From: Neisseria sicca 4320
Lineage (GTDB): Bacteria; Pseudomonadota; Gammaproteobacteria; Burkholderiales; Neisseriaceae
Assembly: GCF_000193735.1 (NCBI RefSeq)
Contig: NZ_AEPF01000080.1
Coordinates: 46,181 to 110,180 of the forward strand
Reading direction: 5' to 3'
DNA: 64,000 nt
Shown here: piece after piece, positions 17,701 to 26,610 of the stretch
How positions within the stretch are numbered: position 1 is the stretch's first letter
Layout of the letters: each line of letters opens with the position of its first letter
Translations under genes and position numbers: made by a program
Notes under the pieces: model-generated
What the model was told of the DNA's origin: nothing
What the model saw: only the letters and a program-made list of their open reading frames with translations
Databases searched by the model: none

Positions 17701-18063
17701 GGTAATCGCCTGCTCCGTGCCGTCGATGGTAACGGGAATCCGTCCTTGACCTTGCACACCACGTATATTGGGATCCAGCGCGCCGCTGTTGCGCGCGTCG
17801 CCGCTGTACACGCCGGACATACCGCTCAAAAGATCGGATACGGTGTTGCCTTTGAAGGTTTCGACTTCGTTTTTGCTCTTGTAAAGATTGACGACTTCAC
17901 GGGTATAAACCCGGTTTTTACCGATTTCGTCTTTATTGCGTGTGCCTTTGACCGTAACGGTATCGAGAATGACGGTCGGCGTATTATCGGCAGCATAAAT
18001 GATGGGAGAAAAACCGATGGCGGCGATGCAGGCGGCAAGGGTGTTGACTTTGACTGGCTTCAT
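14797..18063 (-). CDS. TonB-dependent outer-membrane receptor (probable haem/hemophilin receptor)
   Basis: Large (1088 aa) outer-membrane receptor. It has a signal peptide ending near IIYA, a TonB-box-like segment (LDTVTVKGT), a plug domain (ETFKGNTVSDLLSGMSGVYSGD, DPNIRGVQGQGRIPVTIDG, VSIEKGP) and a 22-strand-type barrel ending SNLTNRYYLDPMSRSYLPAPGRTIRVGITGKF, with terminal Phe. It begins the receptor/hemophilin-like/Slam group, resembling hphR-hphA-hsmA loci, so haem extraction from the secreted partner is the likely role. Length is large, with several long predicted loops. The DUS at 15899-15910 inside it has the AGGCCGTCTGAA form, unlike the rest of the window. Confidence 0.88.
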   Translation of the reverse strand: MKPVKVNTLAACIAAIGFSPIIYAADNTPTVILDTVTVKGTRNKDEIGKNRVYTREVVNLYKSKNEVETFKGNTVSDLLSGMSGVYSGDARNSGALDPNIRGVQGQGRIPVTIDGTEQAITVWRGYAGANNRNYVDPNIISSVSIEKGPSFSRDMKSGIGGSVALKTIDADDIVPEGQKYGFEVKAEAANNSIKRRENAYEHSVDYRTLPVPAVATGGIWRSFFDDTDRIDQRFNGRNKFGEDKAYRIAAATKQDNFDAMLAYAYRSKGNYFSGKKGAERYGYIGPWTQETLDELKRRQEEAAAKGEKFFGSENMLGAPDISKIGLFYHPGGEVSNTSLETKSWVGKTTFRLPNRQTLKFGLRHTDSTFGEIMPSRIIGPISWDASVLNKIAEWPQAWVKQRSYNIDYSWKPEGSRWIDFDATLWTTRTNSKTNTAGGSPGDTVYEDNKFQIAWDEYDRWQKYTPAERQELLDAGFETPKPPKPETPNTNGRFNTIEGNAYYARNNRTGFQFSNRMKLSDKLSLTLMGDFQNEKLTSRNDFSDELERGGYDKYREELENSTIRANYELNQYGVPRNGKRREYNLGFNFRYEPFRWLTLTAGGRYTNFQLQDKSKRLESGTYKTGYPLEMNRGIKYSIGRVATPQEYADYKAIDDALANGSLDYALYMSDEYSEQRKKHAQIRLSLQVNSQNIPILTDDREKWVNPNEKVDFYWLKDDKGRLNMQDHPLTNGSIPDLHTKVPNPVYDPSIPDSPQFVPKYYNVDASVYTTPMTEAEKQRAMKQKGSGWVPAFSATVNFTDYSRAYLRYTETLRYPSIFEGTYGFSTAAGSFNRMGYGWRPEHAKNWEVGYIHDLTGLLPKMKKADFRINYFHNKTKNVIDRDDNLEFEQFDRQIRSGAELSTRFDTGRVFGSLNVFRSLKNKMCDETFQWSSVTAGDVDATYFAETGKTMSRPVCNHGGLSDSGYLASALQPRWSIDAELGSRFLANRLETGVRLHYHSRVYENRNDAWQPNYNIFNQYKGTNHKPQYNDMRWQPVAVWDAYLRYKIGKNLTAELVGSNLTNRYYLDPMSRSYLPAPGRTIRVGITGKF

Positions 18064-18510
18064 AACGGATTCCTTGTGTGGCGGAATGTCAGACAGCGTC
18101 GTCTGAAAATGTTCAGACGACCTCGGAAAGGTTTTACCGCAAATGAATTGAATGATATTTAATGATTTTGATTATTATTTATATAATTTTCGATAATTTT
18201 AACCGAATCTCGATAATATGCAAACATTTGCTTACTTCTTCGGTATCCTGTTCAAAAATATTCGATTCGTTTAACATTTTGTTTTCAAATGAAATCAAAT
18301 TATTTTCCTCAAAATAAAGCTTTATAAATATCGGGCAGTCTAAAGGTCGTCTGAAAATCCGATGCCGTCCAATCAAGGCAAAGCGATTTTCAGAAGACCT
18401 TACCAAACGGATTCGCAATAATCCGCCCCTATTCCATCCTTTCTTATCCTCATTCCTCCGTTGTTGATACAATACGAAACTGCCTGATAACAATTTCAAA
18501 TATATCTGAT
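18064..18510. promoter_or_regulatory. Divergent promoter region with Fur-like site and two DUS pairs
   Basis: The gap between the receptor and the divergent membrane-protein gene holds a DUS pair at 18094-18123, an AT-rich tract and a second pair at 18341-18401 whose right copy is mutated (CAGAAGACC). At 18163-18177, TGATTTTGATTATTA matches 11 of 15 positions of the Fur core TGATAATCATTATCA. No small gene is convincing here. Confidence 0.45.
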
Positions 18511-19191
18511 ATGGACGAAAACCTTACCTTCCTCACGCTGTTTCTGCTCGGTTTTTTCGGCGGCGGCCACTGCGTCGGTATGTGCGGCGGATTGAGCAGC
18601 GCATTTGCCTTGCAGCTTCCACCCAACCTCAACCGTTTCGGATTGATTGTCCTGCTGAACTTGGGACGTGTAAGCAGCTATGTCCTCATCGGCTTTGTAG
18701 TCGGCCTGATCGGGCAGGCAGGGATTTCTTTGGATAACACCCGCGTGTTGCAGCAGGGGCTGTATATCGCGGCAAACATCCTGCTGTTGCTTTTAGGGCT
18801 TTATCTGGCGGGAATTTCGACGGCGGCAACGCGTATCGAACGCATCGGCAAACCGATATGGAAGCGGCTGAATCCGTTTTTAAACAAGCTTTTGCCTATC
18901 CGTTCCGTCCCAGCCTGTTTCGGCGTTGGGATGCTTTGGGGCTGGCTGCCGTGCGGCCTGGTTTACAGCGCGTCGCTTTACGCCTTGGGCAGCGGCAGCG
19001 CGGTTCACGGCGCTTTATATATGTTGGCTTTTGCGCTCGGCACGCTGCCTAACCTTTTGGCGATGGGTATCTTTGCGGCGCAGTTGAAAACGCTTTTGCA
19101 AAAACGCAGCATCCGCCTGTTGGCAGGGTTGACGGTGGCGGCTTGGGCCTTGTGGCGGCTTTGGGTTTCGGTTTCAGGCTGGACGGCATAA
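18511..19191 (+). CDS. Six-helix membrane protein of the TauE/SafE / DsbD_2 family
   Basis: The 226-residue inner-membrane protein carries the paired signature GGGHCVGMCGG in helix 1 (about 17-27) and WGWLPCGLVYSA in helix 4, typical of the DsbD_2 (urease-accessory/cytochrome-maturation-like) group usually annotated as sulfite exporter TauE/SafE. The conserved Cys/His suggests metal or thiol chemistry rather than simple anion export. In other proteobacteria relatives lie near cbb3 oxidase and copper-handling genes, but no such genes are adjacent here. Exact role unknown. Confidence 0.75.
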   Translation: MDENLTFLTLFLLGFFGGGHCVGMCGGLSSAFALQLPPNLNRFGLIVLLNLGRVSSYVLIGFVVGLIGQAGISLDNTRVLQQGLYIAANILLLLLGLYLAGISTAATRIERIGKPIWKRLNPFLNKLLPIRSVPACFGVGMLWGWLPCGLVYSASLYALGSGSAVHGALYMLAFALGTLPNLLAMGIFAAQLKTLLQKRSIRLLAGLTVAAWALWRLWVSVSGWTA

Positions 19192-19461
19192 AGGTCGACT
19201 GAAAACCTGTACACAGCCATACCGCAGAATCATGTGAACAGCCTGTGAACAACTCTCCTTCCCTTTTGATTTTCCAAAATAAAAATATTATGATTAAAAA
19301 ATAGGCAATACAAAATATTGCCCACAACCCGCATTCGGATTGATGTGTGCATTCTGTGGAAAACTTGGATAATATTTTGAAACCTATTGAATATTTTCAG
19401 CTGATTAAAAAATAATCAATCTATTCGCAATCCCCTAAAGACAAAAAAGACAGGAATAGAA

Positions 19462-20781
19462 ATGCACACCCTTTCGGAACAAGTCCGCTTAAATGAGGCG
19501 CGCAAAAAGTTGGCAAAAAGCAGGCGTTGGGCGACGGGCTTGCTGCTTCTTGCGTGCGGGCTGTTTGCAGCCTCCGCCGTTTATGTACGCCAATATCCTT
19601 GGTTGGGATTTGTCAAAGCGTTTGCCGAAGCGGCGATGGTGGGTGCGCTGGCAGACTGGTTTGCCGTAACCGCGCTTTTCAGACGACCCCTCGGGCTGCC
19701 GATTCCCCATACCGCGATTTTGCCGCGCAATCAGGCTCGTATCGGCGATGAATTGGGACGGTTTATCGAACATAATTTTTTACAGGGCAAACCCATCGCC
19801 ATGCGCATTTACCAAGCGCAGCCCAGTGATAAATTATTGAAATGGTTGGACGGCGAAGACGTGAAATCGCATTGGCTGCCGTGGCTTTCCAAACAGATTC
19901 CGACCCTGCTTGCCATTGCCAAACCGGAACAGACGGCGCGTTTCACGGCGATGCTGTTGGAAGAACGTTACAGCGGCGAACAAATCGGCAACACGCTTGC
20001 CGACGGTTTGCGGCTGCTGAAAGCTCAAGGGATGCACGAAAAAGCGTTTGAAAGCCTGCTCCGTCAGATTCGGCGTTGGCTGAAAACGCCGGAAACCCGC
20101 GAAATGTTGGAGCAGAACCTGCGCGAATGGGCAGCGAAAATCGAAGGCGGCAATCCCGGAACTTGGGACAGGCTCAAAGCGGCAGTGAAATCGACCTTGG
20201 TGGAGAAAGTCGATGATTGGGCGGCAGAAAAAGCGTTGGCATGGATAGACGGCTATTTGGCGACTGCGGACAAGCAGGATAACGCGCTGCGCCGACAATT
20301 CTTGGTGCAATACGACGAACTGACCGAACGACTGACCACATCGCGCCTGTGGCACCGCCGCCTGGACAAATTCAAAACTGAGCTCGCGCAATCGCCCGCC
20401 CTGCAACGTCAAATCATGACCCTATGGCGCGGCATTTTGGACTGGGCGCGGGAAGATGTGGAAAAACAAGACTCTTTGTGCCAAGCGCAACTTGAAAAGC
20501 TGCTGAACCATATGCTTTCGCAAGCTCAGGCATACCCGCAATTTATGCGGCGGGCGGATATACGGATTTCGCTTTTGGTTCGGGATTTTGTGATGCGTTA
20601 TAAAGATAAGGCGGCTTTATTCGTCGCAGACAAAGTCAAAGGCTGGGACAGCCGCCTGATGGTCGAAAAACTGGAATTGAGCGTGGGCAAGGATCTGCAA
20701 TACATCCGCATCAACGGCACGCTCGTCGGCGGTCTGGTCGGACTGGTGATTTATACGGTATCGCTATGGCTGGCGGAATAG
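19462..20781 (+). CDS. DUF445 family inner-membrane protein
   Basis: The 439-residue protein has an N-terminal membrane segment (about 23-45), the family block FVKAFAEAAMVGALADWFAVTALFRRPLGLPIPHTAILPRNQARIG, a long helical cytoplasmic region and a C-terminal membrane segment (about 418-436). Function of the family is not established. A DUS-like stretch at about 19677 is used as coding sequence (LFRRPLG). The TAG stop directly abuts a Correia element. The preceding 270 bases hold only one mutated DUS (GTCGACTGAAA). Confidence 0.85.
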   Translation: MHTLSEQVRLNEARKKLAKSRRWATGLLLLACGLFAASAVYVRQYPWLGFVKAFAEAAMVGALADWFAVTALFRRPLGLPIPHTAILPRNQARIGDELGRFIEHNFLQGKPIAMRIYQAQPSDKLLKWLDGEDVKSHWLPWLSKQIPTLLAIAKPEQTARFTAMLLEERYSGEQIGNTLADGLRLLKAQGMHEKAFESLLRQIRRWLKTPETREMLEQNLREWAAKIEGGNPGTWDRLKAAVKSTLVEKVDDWAAEKALAWIDGYLATADKQDNALRRQFLVQYDELTERLTTSRLWHRRLDKFKTELAQSPALQRQIMTLWRGILDWAREDVEKQDSLCQAQLEKLLNHMLSQAQAYPQFMRRADIRISLLVRDFVMRYKDKAALFVADKVKGWDSRLMVEKLELSVGKDLQYIRINGTLVGGLVGLVIYTVSLWLAE

Positions 20782-20888
20782 TATAGTGGATTAAATTTAA
20801 ACCAGTACGGCGTTGCCTCGCCTTGCCGTACTATTTGTACTGTCTGCGGCTTCGTCGCCTTGTCCTGATTTAAATTTAATCCACTATA
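20782..20888. repeat. Correia element (107-bp short form)
   Basis: Both terminal repeats are intact (TATAGTGGATTAAATTTAAA and its complement). It starts on the base after the DUF445 stop codon. Such elements insert at TA and may carry promoters or be processed by RNase III. Confidence 0.96.
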
Positions 20889-20895
20889 TGAAAAA

Positions 20896-20943
20896 AGGTC
20901 GTCTGAAAACAAAGTTTCAATGAAATTTGTTTTCAGACGACCT
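20896..20943. terminator. DUS inverted-repeat terminator between convergent genes
   Basis: Facing DUS copies extended by AAAACAAA/TTTGTTTT arms form a long stem; it can terminate both the DUF445 gene and gabD. Confidence 0.75.
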
Positions 20944-20962
20944 GTTGCTTCTAGTAGCAAAC

Positions 20963-22399
20963 TCAATCCGCTACATCGATACACAAATATTTCAATTCCA
21001 AATATTCGTCCGCACCGTATTTGCTGCCTTCGCGTCCCAGCCCGCTGCGTTTCACGCCGCCGAACGGTGCCGCTTCATTGCTGATTAGGCCGGTATTGAT
21101 GCCGACCATGCCGTATTCCAAGGCTTCGCCGACGCGCCATTGGCGGGCGGTGTCGGAGGTGAAGAGGTAGGCCGCCAAACCGTATTCCGTATCGTTGGCG
21201 GCCGCGATGACTTCGGCTTCGGTTTCAAAGCAAAACACGGGACACAACGGTCCGAAGGTTTCTTCGCGCGCCACTGCCATTTGCGCCGTTACGCCGCTTA
21301 AAACGGTCGGTTCGAAAAACGTTCCGCCCAATTCGCTGCGTTTGCCGCCGGTCAGGCAGACCGCGCCTTTGGATAGCGCGTCGGCGATGTGCTGCTCGAC
21401 TTTTTCCACCGCTTTTTCCTCAATCAGCGGCCCTTGGTTGACGCCTTCATCCAAGCCGTTGCCCAATTTGAGCGCGGCCACTTTTTCACTTAATTTGCGG
21501 CAAAATTCTTCGTAAATGCCGGATTGGGCGTAAACGCGGTTGGTGCAGACGCAGGTTTGACCGCTGTTGCGGAACTTGCTGGCGAGCGCGCCTTCGACGG
21601 CTTTGTCCAAATCGGCATCGTCAAACACGATAAACGGCGCGTTGCCGCCCAGCTCCAAACTCAGTTTTTTAATGTCAGCCGCGCTGTCGGCAAAAATTTT
21701 CGCGCCGACTTCGGTTGAGCCGGTAAAGCTGATTTTGCGTACGTTCGGGTTCGTGGCAAATTCATGGCTGATTTCCGAAGCGCGACCGCTGACGACGGGA
21801 AGCAAATCCTGCGGCACACCCGCTTCGTAAGCCAGTAGCGCCAGCGCATACGCGCTCAGAGGCGTGAGCGACGCGGGTTTGACGATCATCGCACAGCCCA
21901 CCGCCAAAGCAGGCGCGGCCTTACGTGCAATCATCGCGGACGGGAAGTTCCACGGCGTAATCGCAGCGGTAACGCCGATGGGTTGTTTCAACACGACCAG
22001 TTTTTGCGACGCCTTCACACTTGTCAGCACATCGCCGTCAATCCGCCGCGCTTCTTCGGCAAACCAGCGCACAAACGAAGCCGCGTAATCAATCTCGCCG
22101 CGAGCTTCGGTCAGGCTTTTACCCTGCTCCATCGTCATGATGCGCGCCAGCTCTTCTTTGTTTTCTTTAATCGAAAAATACCAGCGCCACAACACATCGG
22201 CACGCTCCAACGCAGTTTTTGCCGCCCATAATTTTTGCGCGGCCTCCGCCTTTTGAATCAGCAGCTTGAGGTCGTCTGAATGGGTTGTACGGACAAACGC
22301 CAGAGTCTCGCCCGTCGCCGGATTATCGACTTTGATGCCGTCCGGAATCGGGGAAAAAGAAATATCGGGATGGTTTAACAATGATGCAAAAGAGTTCAT
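20963..22399 (-). CDS. gabD: NAD(P)-dependent succinate-semialdehyde dehydrogenase
   Basis: Oxidises succinate semialdehyde to succinate, the last step of GABA breakdown. The 478-residue aldehyde dehydrogenase has the cofactor block FTGSTEVGAKIF, the catalytic base region LELGGNAPFIVFDDADLD, the nucleophile region FRNSGQTCVCTNRV with the tandem-cysteine pattern typical of SSADH, and the C-terminal PFGGVKRSGLGREGSKYGADEYLE. No gabT lies next to it. A DUS at 22269-22280 encodes HSDDLK. Substrate is assigned from family resemblance. Confidence 0.88.
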   Translation of the reverse strand: MNSFASLLNHPDISFSPIPDGIKVDNPATGETLAFVRTTHSDDLKLLIQKAEAAQKLWAAKTALERADVLWRWYFSIKENKEELARIMTMEQGKSLTEARGEIDYAASFVRWFAEEARRIDGDVLTSVKASQKLVVLKQPIGVTAAITPWNFPSAMIARKAAPALAVGCAMIVKPASLTPLSAYALALLAYEAGVPQDLLPVVSGRASEISHEFATNPNVRKISFTGSTEVGAKIFADSAADIKKLSLELGGNAPFIVFDDADLDKAVEGALASKFRNSGQTCVCTNRVYAQSGIYEEFCRKLSEKVAALKLGNGLDEGVNQGPLIEEKAVEKVEQHIADALSKGAVCLTGGKRSELGGTFFEPTVLSGVTAQMAVAREETFGPLCPVFCFETEAEVIAAANDTEYGLAAYLFTSDTARQWRVGEALEYGMVGINTGLISNEAAPFGGVKRSGLGREGSKYGADEYLELKYLCIDVAD

Positions 22400-22757
22400 G
22401 CCTGCCCTCGTGTCTGTAGATGTTTAATTGATGAATGAAAAGTCATTATTCCCCTTATTTGTGTAAAGCGCAAACCTATGACATAACACAACATCAATTT
22501 TCACACCTTGCTGTTTTTATAATGGCTTTATTGTCAGCAAACCATCGTAGACGTGATGCATCCGGCAGTTAAGCGGACAAATGGATAACCGGACAAATGG
22601 AGCCAAAACGCTTGAATAATCTTTTCATAAGTAAATTTACTTATTCTTTTGATGCTTTTATTAAAGATTTGTCCAAATTGAAGACAAAATATACCATCTC
22701 TGATATTGTGTTAACGCTTCGCCAACACCTTATCAATAATTTATATGGAGTAAACCG
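22400..22757. promoter_or_regulatory. Divergent promoter region of gabD and the lipoprotein gene
   Basis: AT-rich gap without a gene or DUS. The repeat GGACAAATGGA occurs twice near 22577 and 22592. A TATGGAG ribosome site precedes the lipoprotein ATG. I see no clear operator. Confidence 0.35.
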
Positions 22758-23315
22758 ATGAATAAAAATACTAAGTTAATGATTTCTGCCGTTATCGCCG
22801 CTGCCGCGCTGTCCGCATGTTCCAGCTCTTCCAAAGGAAAACCTGCTGCCCAACCTGCTCCTGCCCCGCAACAAGCAGCACAACAAAACCAACCTTTCAC
22901 TCCTCAAACTGTTAAAGTGGACGCTATCGACAGCACCAAAGAAGTACACTACCGCTGCGGTCAAAACGGTCAAGACCCATTGAGCGTTATGTACGGCTTC
23001 AAAGGTAACGAACCTGTTGTAGCACAAGTGAAATACAAAAACGAACTGACGCCCAACCTGTTCCGCGTCGTCGGCTCCAGCGACGATGTCAACGCCTTCT
23101 GGGGCGAGAACGTCGCATGGGTGGCAGGTCGCGCCAATTTGGGCAATATCGACAAAGTGGACGGCAATATGCTGACCGTACGCGGTAAAACAACCGTTAA
23201 CGGCAAAGAAGAAGTCGTGGATCAAATCGTTGCCAAATACTGCTCCGTTGCCAACACCCCTGCCAAAGCAGGCAAACCGGCTCCTAAAAAATCTGCCGGA
23301 AAAGCAAAACGTTAA
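22758..23315 (+). CDS. MliC/ACP-like lipoprotein
   Basis: A 185-residue lipoprotein: signal peptide with lipobox LSAC (Cys21), a Pro/Ala/Gln-rich linker (28-50), one compact domain (YRCGQNGQDPLSVMYGFKG ... VVDQIVAKYC) and a basic Lys/Pro tail. The pair of cysteines bounding the domain and the YRC...VxYGF pattern resemble MliC-type lysozyme inhibitors and the neisserial adhesin complex protein, which inhibits C-type lysozyme. Those relatives are shorter and lack the linker and basic tail. The role in lysozyme resistance is inferred. Confidence 0.65.
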   Translation: MNKNTKLMISAVIAAAALSACSSSSKGKPAAQPAPAPQQAAQQNQPFTPQTVKVDAIDSTKEVHYRCGQNGQDPLSVMYGFKGNEPVVAQVKYKNELTPNLFRVVGSSDDVNAFWGENVAWVAGRANLGNIDKVDGNMLTVRGKTTVNGKEEVVDQIVAKYCSVANTPAKAGKPAPKKSAGKAKR

Positions 23316-23344
23316 TTTCTAACTCCAACCGTAGAAGTTAATCC

Positions 23345-23377
23345 GAGGTCGTCTGAAAATTTTCAGACGACCTTTTT
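23345..23377 (+). terminator. DUS inverted-repeat terminator
   Basis: Facing DUS copies with almost no loop and a following T-run, 30 bases after the lipoprotein stop. Confidence 0.75.
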
Positions 23378-23423
23378 GCATTTTGTCCTGTACATTACCA
23401 AGAGCAGCATAGAAGTTCCGTTT

Positions 23424-23530
23424 TGTAGTGGATTAAATTTAAATCAGGACAAGGCGACGAAGCCGCAGACAGTACAGACAGTACGGCAAGGCGTGGCAAT
23501 GCCGTACTGGTTTAAAGTTAATCCACTATA
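23424..23530. repeat. Correia element (107-bp short form), opposite orientation
   Basis: Left end TGTAGTGG has one mismatch to the canonical terminus; right end AATCCACTATA is intact. The body is the reverse complement of the other two copies. Confidence 0.94.
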
Positions 23531-23680
23531 TACAGTCGATTACTTTCAAAGAATCCTTCCCTTTAAGCCAATCTTCCCCTTCCTCTATCTGAAACAAGAA
23601 AAGCGTGTTCCTTTCCATACAGTCAAAACAATGCCGCCATATTTGCATCATAACTATCAAATCAGCTGCCCAAAATAAAA

Positions 23681-23720
23681 AAGTCGTCTGAAAACCTGTT
23701 GCCAAGTTTTCAGACGACCC
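23681..23720 (-). terminator. DUS inverted-repeat terminator of secF
   Basis: Facing DUS copies (left one variant AAGTCGTCTGAA) 23 bases beyond the secF stop on the minus strand. Confidence 0.7.
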
Positions 23721-23742
23721 CTTCAAATTTCAATCATAACCA

Positions 23743-24678
23743 TCAGACCACGACTTCTTCTTTCTTCTTCACTTCCTTCGCGATATTGTCGCGGCTCAGA
23801 CCAAACATCAGCAAGAGCGGGCTGGCGACCAAGACTGAAGAGTAAATACCGAACACAATGCCGATGGTCAATGCCATTGAGAAACCGTGCAACGCCGCGC
23901 CGCCGAACACCAGCATGGAAACGACCATTGCCTCGGTCGAGCCGTGGGTGATGATGGTACGGCTCATGGTGGCGGTAATCGCATTGTCGATGACTTGTGG
24001 AACGGTATGTCCGCGCATACTCGGTTTGCGGAAGTTCTCACGGATACGGTCGAAGACGACGACGGATTCGTTCACGGAATAACCCAATACGGCAAGGATA
24101 CCCGCCAACACGGTCAGTGAAAACTCCCATTGGAACAGGGCGAAGCAGCCCAAAATAATCACGATATCGTGCATATTCGCAATAATGGCGGATACGGCAA
24201 AACGCCATTCAAATCGCATCGACAAATAAATAATGATACCTAAAACGACAAAGCCCAATGCCATCAGACCGTTGGTTACCAATTCTTCGCCAACCTGCGG
24301 GCCGATAAATTCAACTTGGCGCAGGGTAACGTCAGGCTGCTCTTTTTTCAGCAAGTCCATCACTTGATTGGAAAGCTGTGCAGACGTTACGCCTTCTTTG
24401 TTGGGCAGACGAATCATAATGTGTTTGTTCGTGCCTAACGCCTGAACTTGCACATCGCCCATTTTCAAGGCATTGAGCTTTTCACGGGTTTTGTTGACAT
24501 CCGCGCCCTGCTGATATTGCACTTCCATCACGGTACCGCCGGTAAATTCGACGGAGAAGTTCAAACCTTTGGTAACGAGGAAGAATACGGCGGCAATAAA
24601 GGTGACCAACGAAATAAAGGTCGTCAGTTTGCCGTAGCTCATAAACGGGATGTCGCGTTTGATTTTAAAGAGTTCCAT
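23743..24678 (-). CDS. secF: Protein translocase subunit SecF
   Basis: Inner-membrane component of the SecDF complex, which uses proton motive force to aid export through SecYEG. The 311 residues have one N-terminal helix, a periplasmic domain containing NFSVEFTGGTVMEV, and five further helices with the RND-type block VLGYSVNESVVVFDRIRENFR. A three-base gap separates it from secD, so translation is probably coupled. Confidence 0.96.
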   Translation of the reverse strand: MELFKIKRDIPFMSYGKLTTFISLVTFIAAVFFLVTKGLNFSVEFTGGTVMEVQYQQGADVNKTREKLNALKMGDVQVQALGTNKHIMIRLPNKEGVTSAQLSNQVMDLLKKEQPDVTLRQVEFIGPQVGEELVTNGLMALGFVVLGIIIYLSMRFEWRFAVSAIIANMHDIVIILGCFALFQWEFSLTVLAGILAVLGYSVNESVVVFDRIRENFRKPSMRGHTVPQVIDNAITATMSRTIITHGSTEAMVVSMLVFGGAALHGFSMALTIGIVFGIYSSVLVASPLLLMFGLSRDNIAKEVKKKEEVVV

Positions 24679-24681
24679 GTC

Positions 24682-26535
24682 TCACTCCTTGCCAGCCGCT
24701 GTTTCGGCTTTGGGTTTCCATACTGCGCCGATGGAAATGTTCTGCAATTTGCGGCGGCGTCCGTACCATAAGTTAACCAAGGCGCGGAAGACGACGACGG
24801 ATGAGTACATCGAAGTCAGGATACCCAGACAGTGTACGACGGCAAAACCGCGAACCGGGCCGGAACCGAATACCAAGAGGGCGATACCGGCAATCAGCGA
24901 GGTCAGGTTGGAGTCGACAATGGTTGCCCATGCGTGTTGGAAACCAAGGTTAATCGCCTGTTGCGGCGGTACGCCCTCGCGCAATTCTTCGCGGATACGT
25001 TCGTTAATCAATACGTTGGAGTCAATCGCCATACCCAACGTCAACGCCAATGCGGCAATACCGGGCAGCGTCAACGTTGCCTGCATGGCAGACAATATAC
25101 CGACTAAGAACAAAATATTGGTACTCAGGGCGATGGTCGAGAAAAAGCCCATCAAGCGGTAGTAAAGCACCATAAACAAGGCAACGGCGGCAAAGCCCCA
25201 CAAGGTGGAATTGAAACCTTTTTCAATGTTTTCTTTACCCAAAGACGGGCCGATGGTGCGCTCTTCCACGATTTGCATCGGTGCAGCGAGAGAACCTGCA
25301 CGCAGCAACAAAGAAGTATCATTGGCTTCCGCCTGCGTCATGCTGCCGGAAATTTCCACGCGTCCGCCGGTAATAGCGGAACGGATAACCGGTGCGGTAA
25401 CCACTTCGGATTTGCCTTGATCGATCAACACCATCGCCATGCGTTTGCCGACGTTGGCGGCGGTCAATTCACCAAAAATACTGCCGCCTGCGCTATCCAA
25501 GCTCAGGCTGACGGCAGGTGCGCCCATTTGATCGAAACTTGGTTGTGCGTCATTGATATTATCACCGGTCAATTCAACTTGCTTGTTAATCAATAGGCTT
25601 TCGGGGTGATCACCACTACTGGACAACAGCTCGAAACCGCTCGGAACATTGCCTTCCAAAGCCTCGCGCACTTTGACAGGGTCGTCTTCTACCATACGCA
25701 CTTCCAAAGTCGCGGTACGGCCGATGATGTCTTTTGCTTTGGCTGTATCTTGTACACCCGGCAGCTGTACAACGATGCGGTCGAGGCCGGATTGTTGGAT
25801 GACAGGTTCGGCTACGCCCAGCTCATTGACACGGTTATGCAAGGTGTTGATGTTTTGTTCTATCGCTTTAGAACGTACTTTATCAACCTCTGCTTCTGAC
25901 AACGTCAGCGTGATGTTATTGCCATCAGCGTTCAAATTTGCCTCAGGAAAAAGCTGACGCAGCTTAGGCATGGCTTTTTGTACGTCGGCAGCGTCCTGCA
26001 TCGGGACAATCAGACCGTTTTCAATTTGACGGATGGTGCCGGTACGGATTTTTTCACGACGCATTTCACGGCGGATGTCGCCCGAATAACGTTCAAACGT
26101 TTTCTGCATCGCAGCTTTCATGTCCACCTGCATGGTGAAATGTACGCCGCCACGCAAGTCCAAGCCCAAGAACATCGGATTGGCGCCGATTTTGGCCATC
26201 CATTCAGGGCTGTCCGCCAACAGGTTGAGCGCAGTAATATAGCCATCGCCCAAAGTGTTTTCGATGACATCGCGGGCTTTAAGCTGGGTTTCGGTATCTT
26301 TGAAACGCACTTTCAGCGAGTTGTTCGCAACAAACATCCCGTCGGTCTGAATACCAGCCTGTTTCAGCGCGGCATCCACTTTGGACTGGGTCTGTTCATT
26401 GATAACGATGGCTTGTCGGTTGGTTGATACCTGTACTGCAGGCGTTTCACCGAAAAGGTTGGGCAGCGAATACACTACGGCAACCAAAATCGAGCACGCA
26501 ATCAGCAGGTATTTCCATAAAGGATAACGGTTCAT
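24682..26535 (-). CDS. secD: Protein translocase subunit SecD
   Basis: Larger partner of SecF (617 aa). It starts with the conserved MNRYPLWKYLLI helix, has the motif FLGLDLRGGVHFTMQVD, a long periplasmic domain (about 130-440), and five C-terminal helices with LTLPGIAALALTLGMAIDSNVLINERIREELREG, which carries the proton-relay Asp. It sits between yajC and secF in the usual operon order. Confidence 0.96.
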   Translation of the reverse strand: MNRYPLWKYLLIACSILVAVVYSLPNLFGETPAVQVSTNRQAIVINEQTQSKVDAALKQAGIQTDGMFVANNSLKVRFKDTETQLKARDVIENTLGDGYITALNLLADSPEWMAKIGANPMFLGLDLRGGVHFTMQVDMKAAMQKTFERYSGDIRREMRREKIRTGTIRQIENGLIVPMQDAADVQKAMPKLRQLFPEANLNADGNNITLTLSEAEVDKVRSKAIEQNINTLHNRVNELGVAEPVIQQSGLDRIVVQLPGVQDTAKAKDIIGRTATLEVRMVEDDPVKVREALEGNVPSGFELLSSSGDHPESLLINKQVELTGDNINDAQPSFDQMGAPAVSLSLDSAGGSIFGELTAANVGKRMAMVLIDQGKSEVVTAPVIRSAITGGRVEISGSMTQAEANDTSLLLRAGSLAAPMQIVEERTIGPSLGKENIEKGFNSTLWGFAAVALFMVLYYRLMGFFSTIALSTNILFLVGILSAMQATLTLPGIAALALTLGMAIDSNVLINERIREELREGVPPQQAINLGFQHAWATIVDSNLTSLIAGIALLVFGSGPVRGFAVVHCLGILTSMYSSVVVFRALVNLWYGRRRKLQNISIGAVWKPKAETAAGKE

Positions 26536-26610
26536 GGTAAACCTTCGATTTATTATTAAGACAAACAGCCGCGCTCAGCTTTCCGAGGCGGCTCTTGGCA
26601 AAAATACGGA

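Noticed and set aside
18179..18499. 106-codon minus-strand frame in the divergent gap
   Set aside because: AT-rich sequence, overlaps a DUS pair and the promoter of the TauE-like gene; no recognisable protein features.
23376..23678. 100-codon frame over a Correia element
   Set aside because: Most of it is the Correia repeat and DUS spacer, with no domain or ribosome site.
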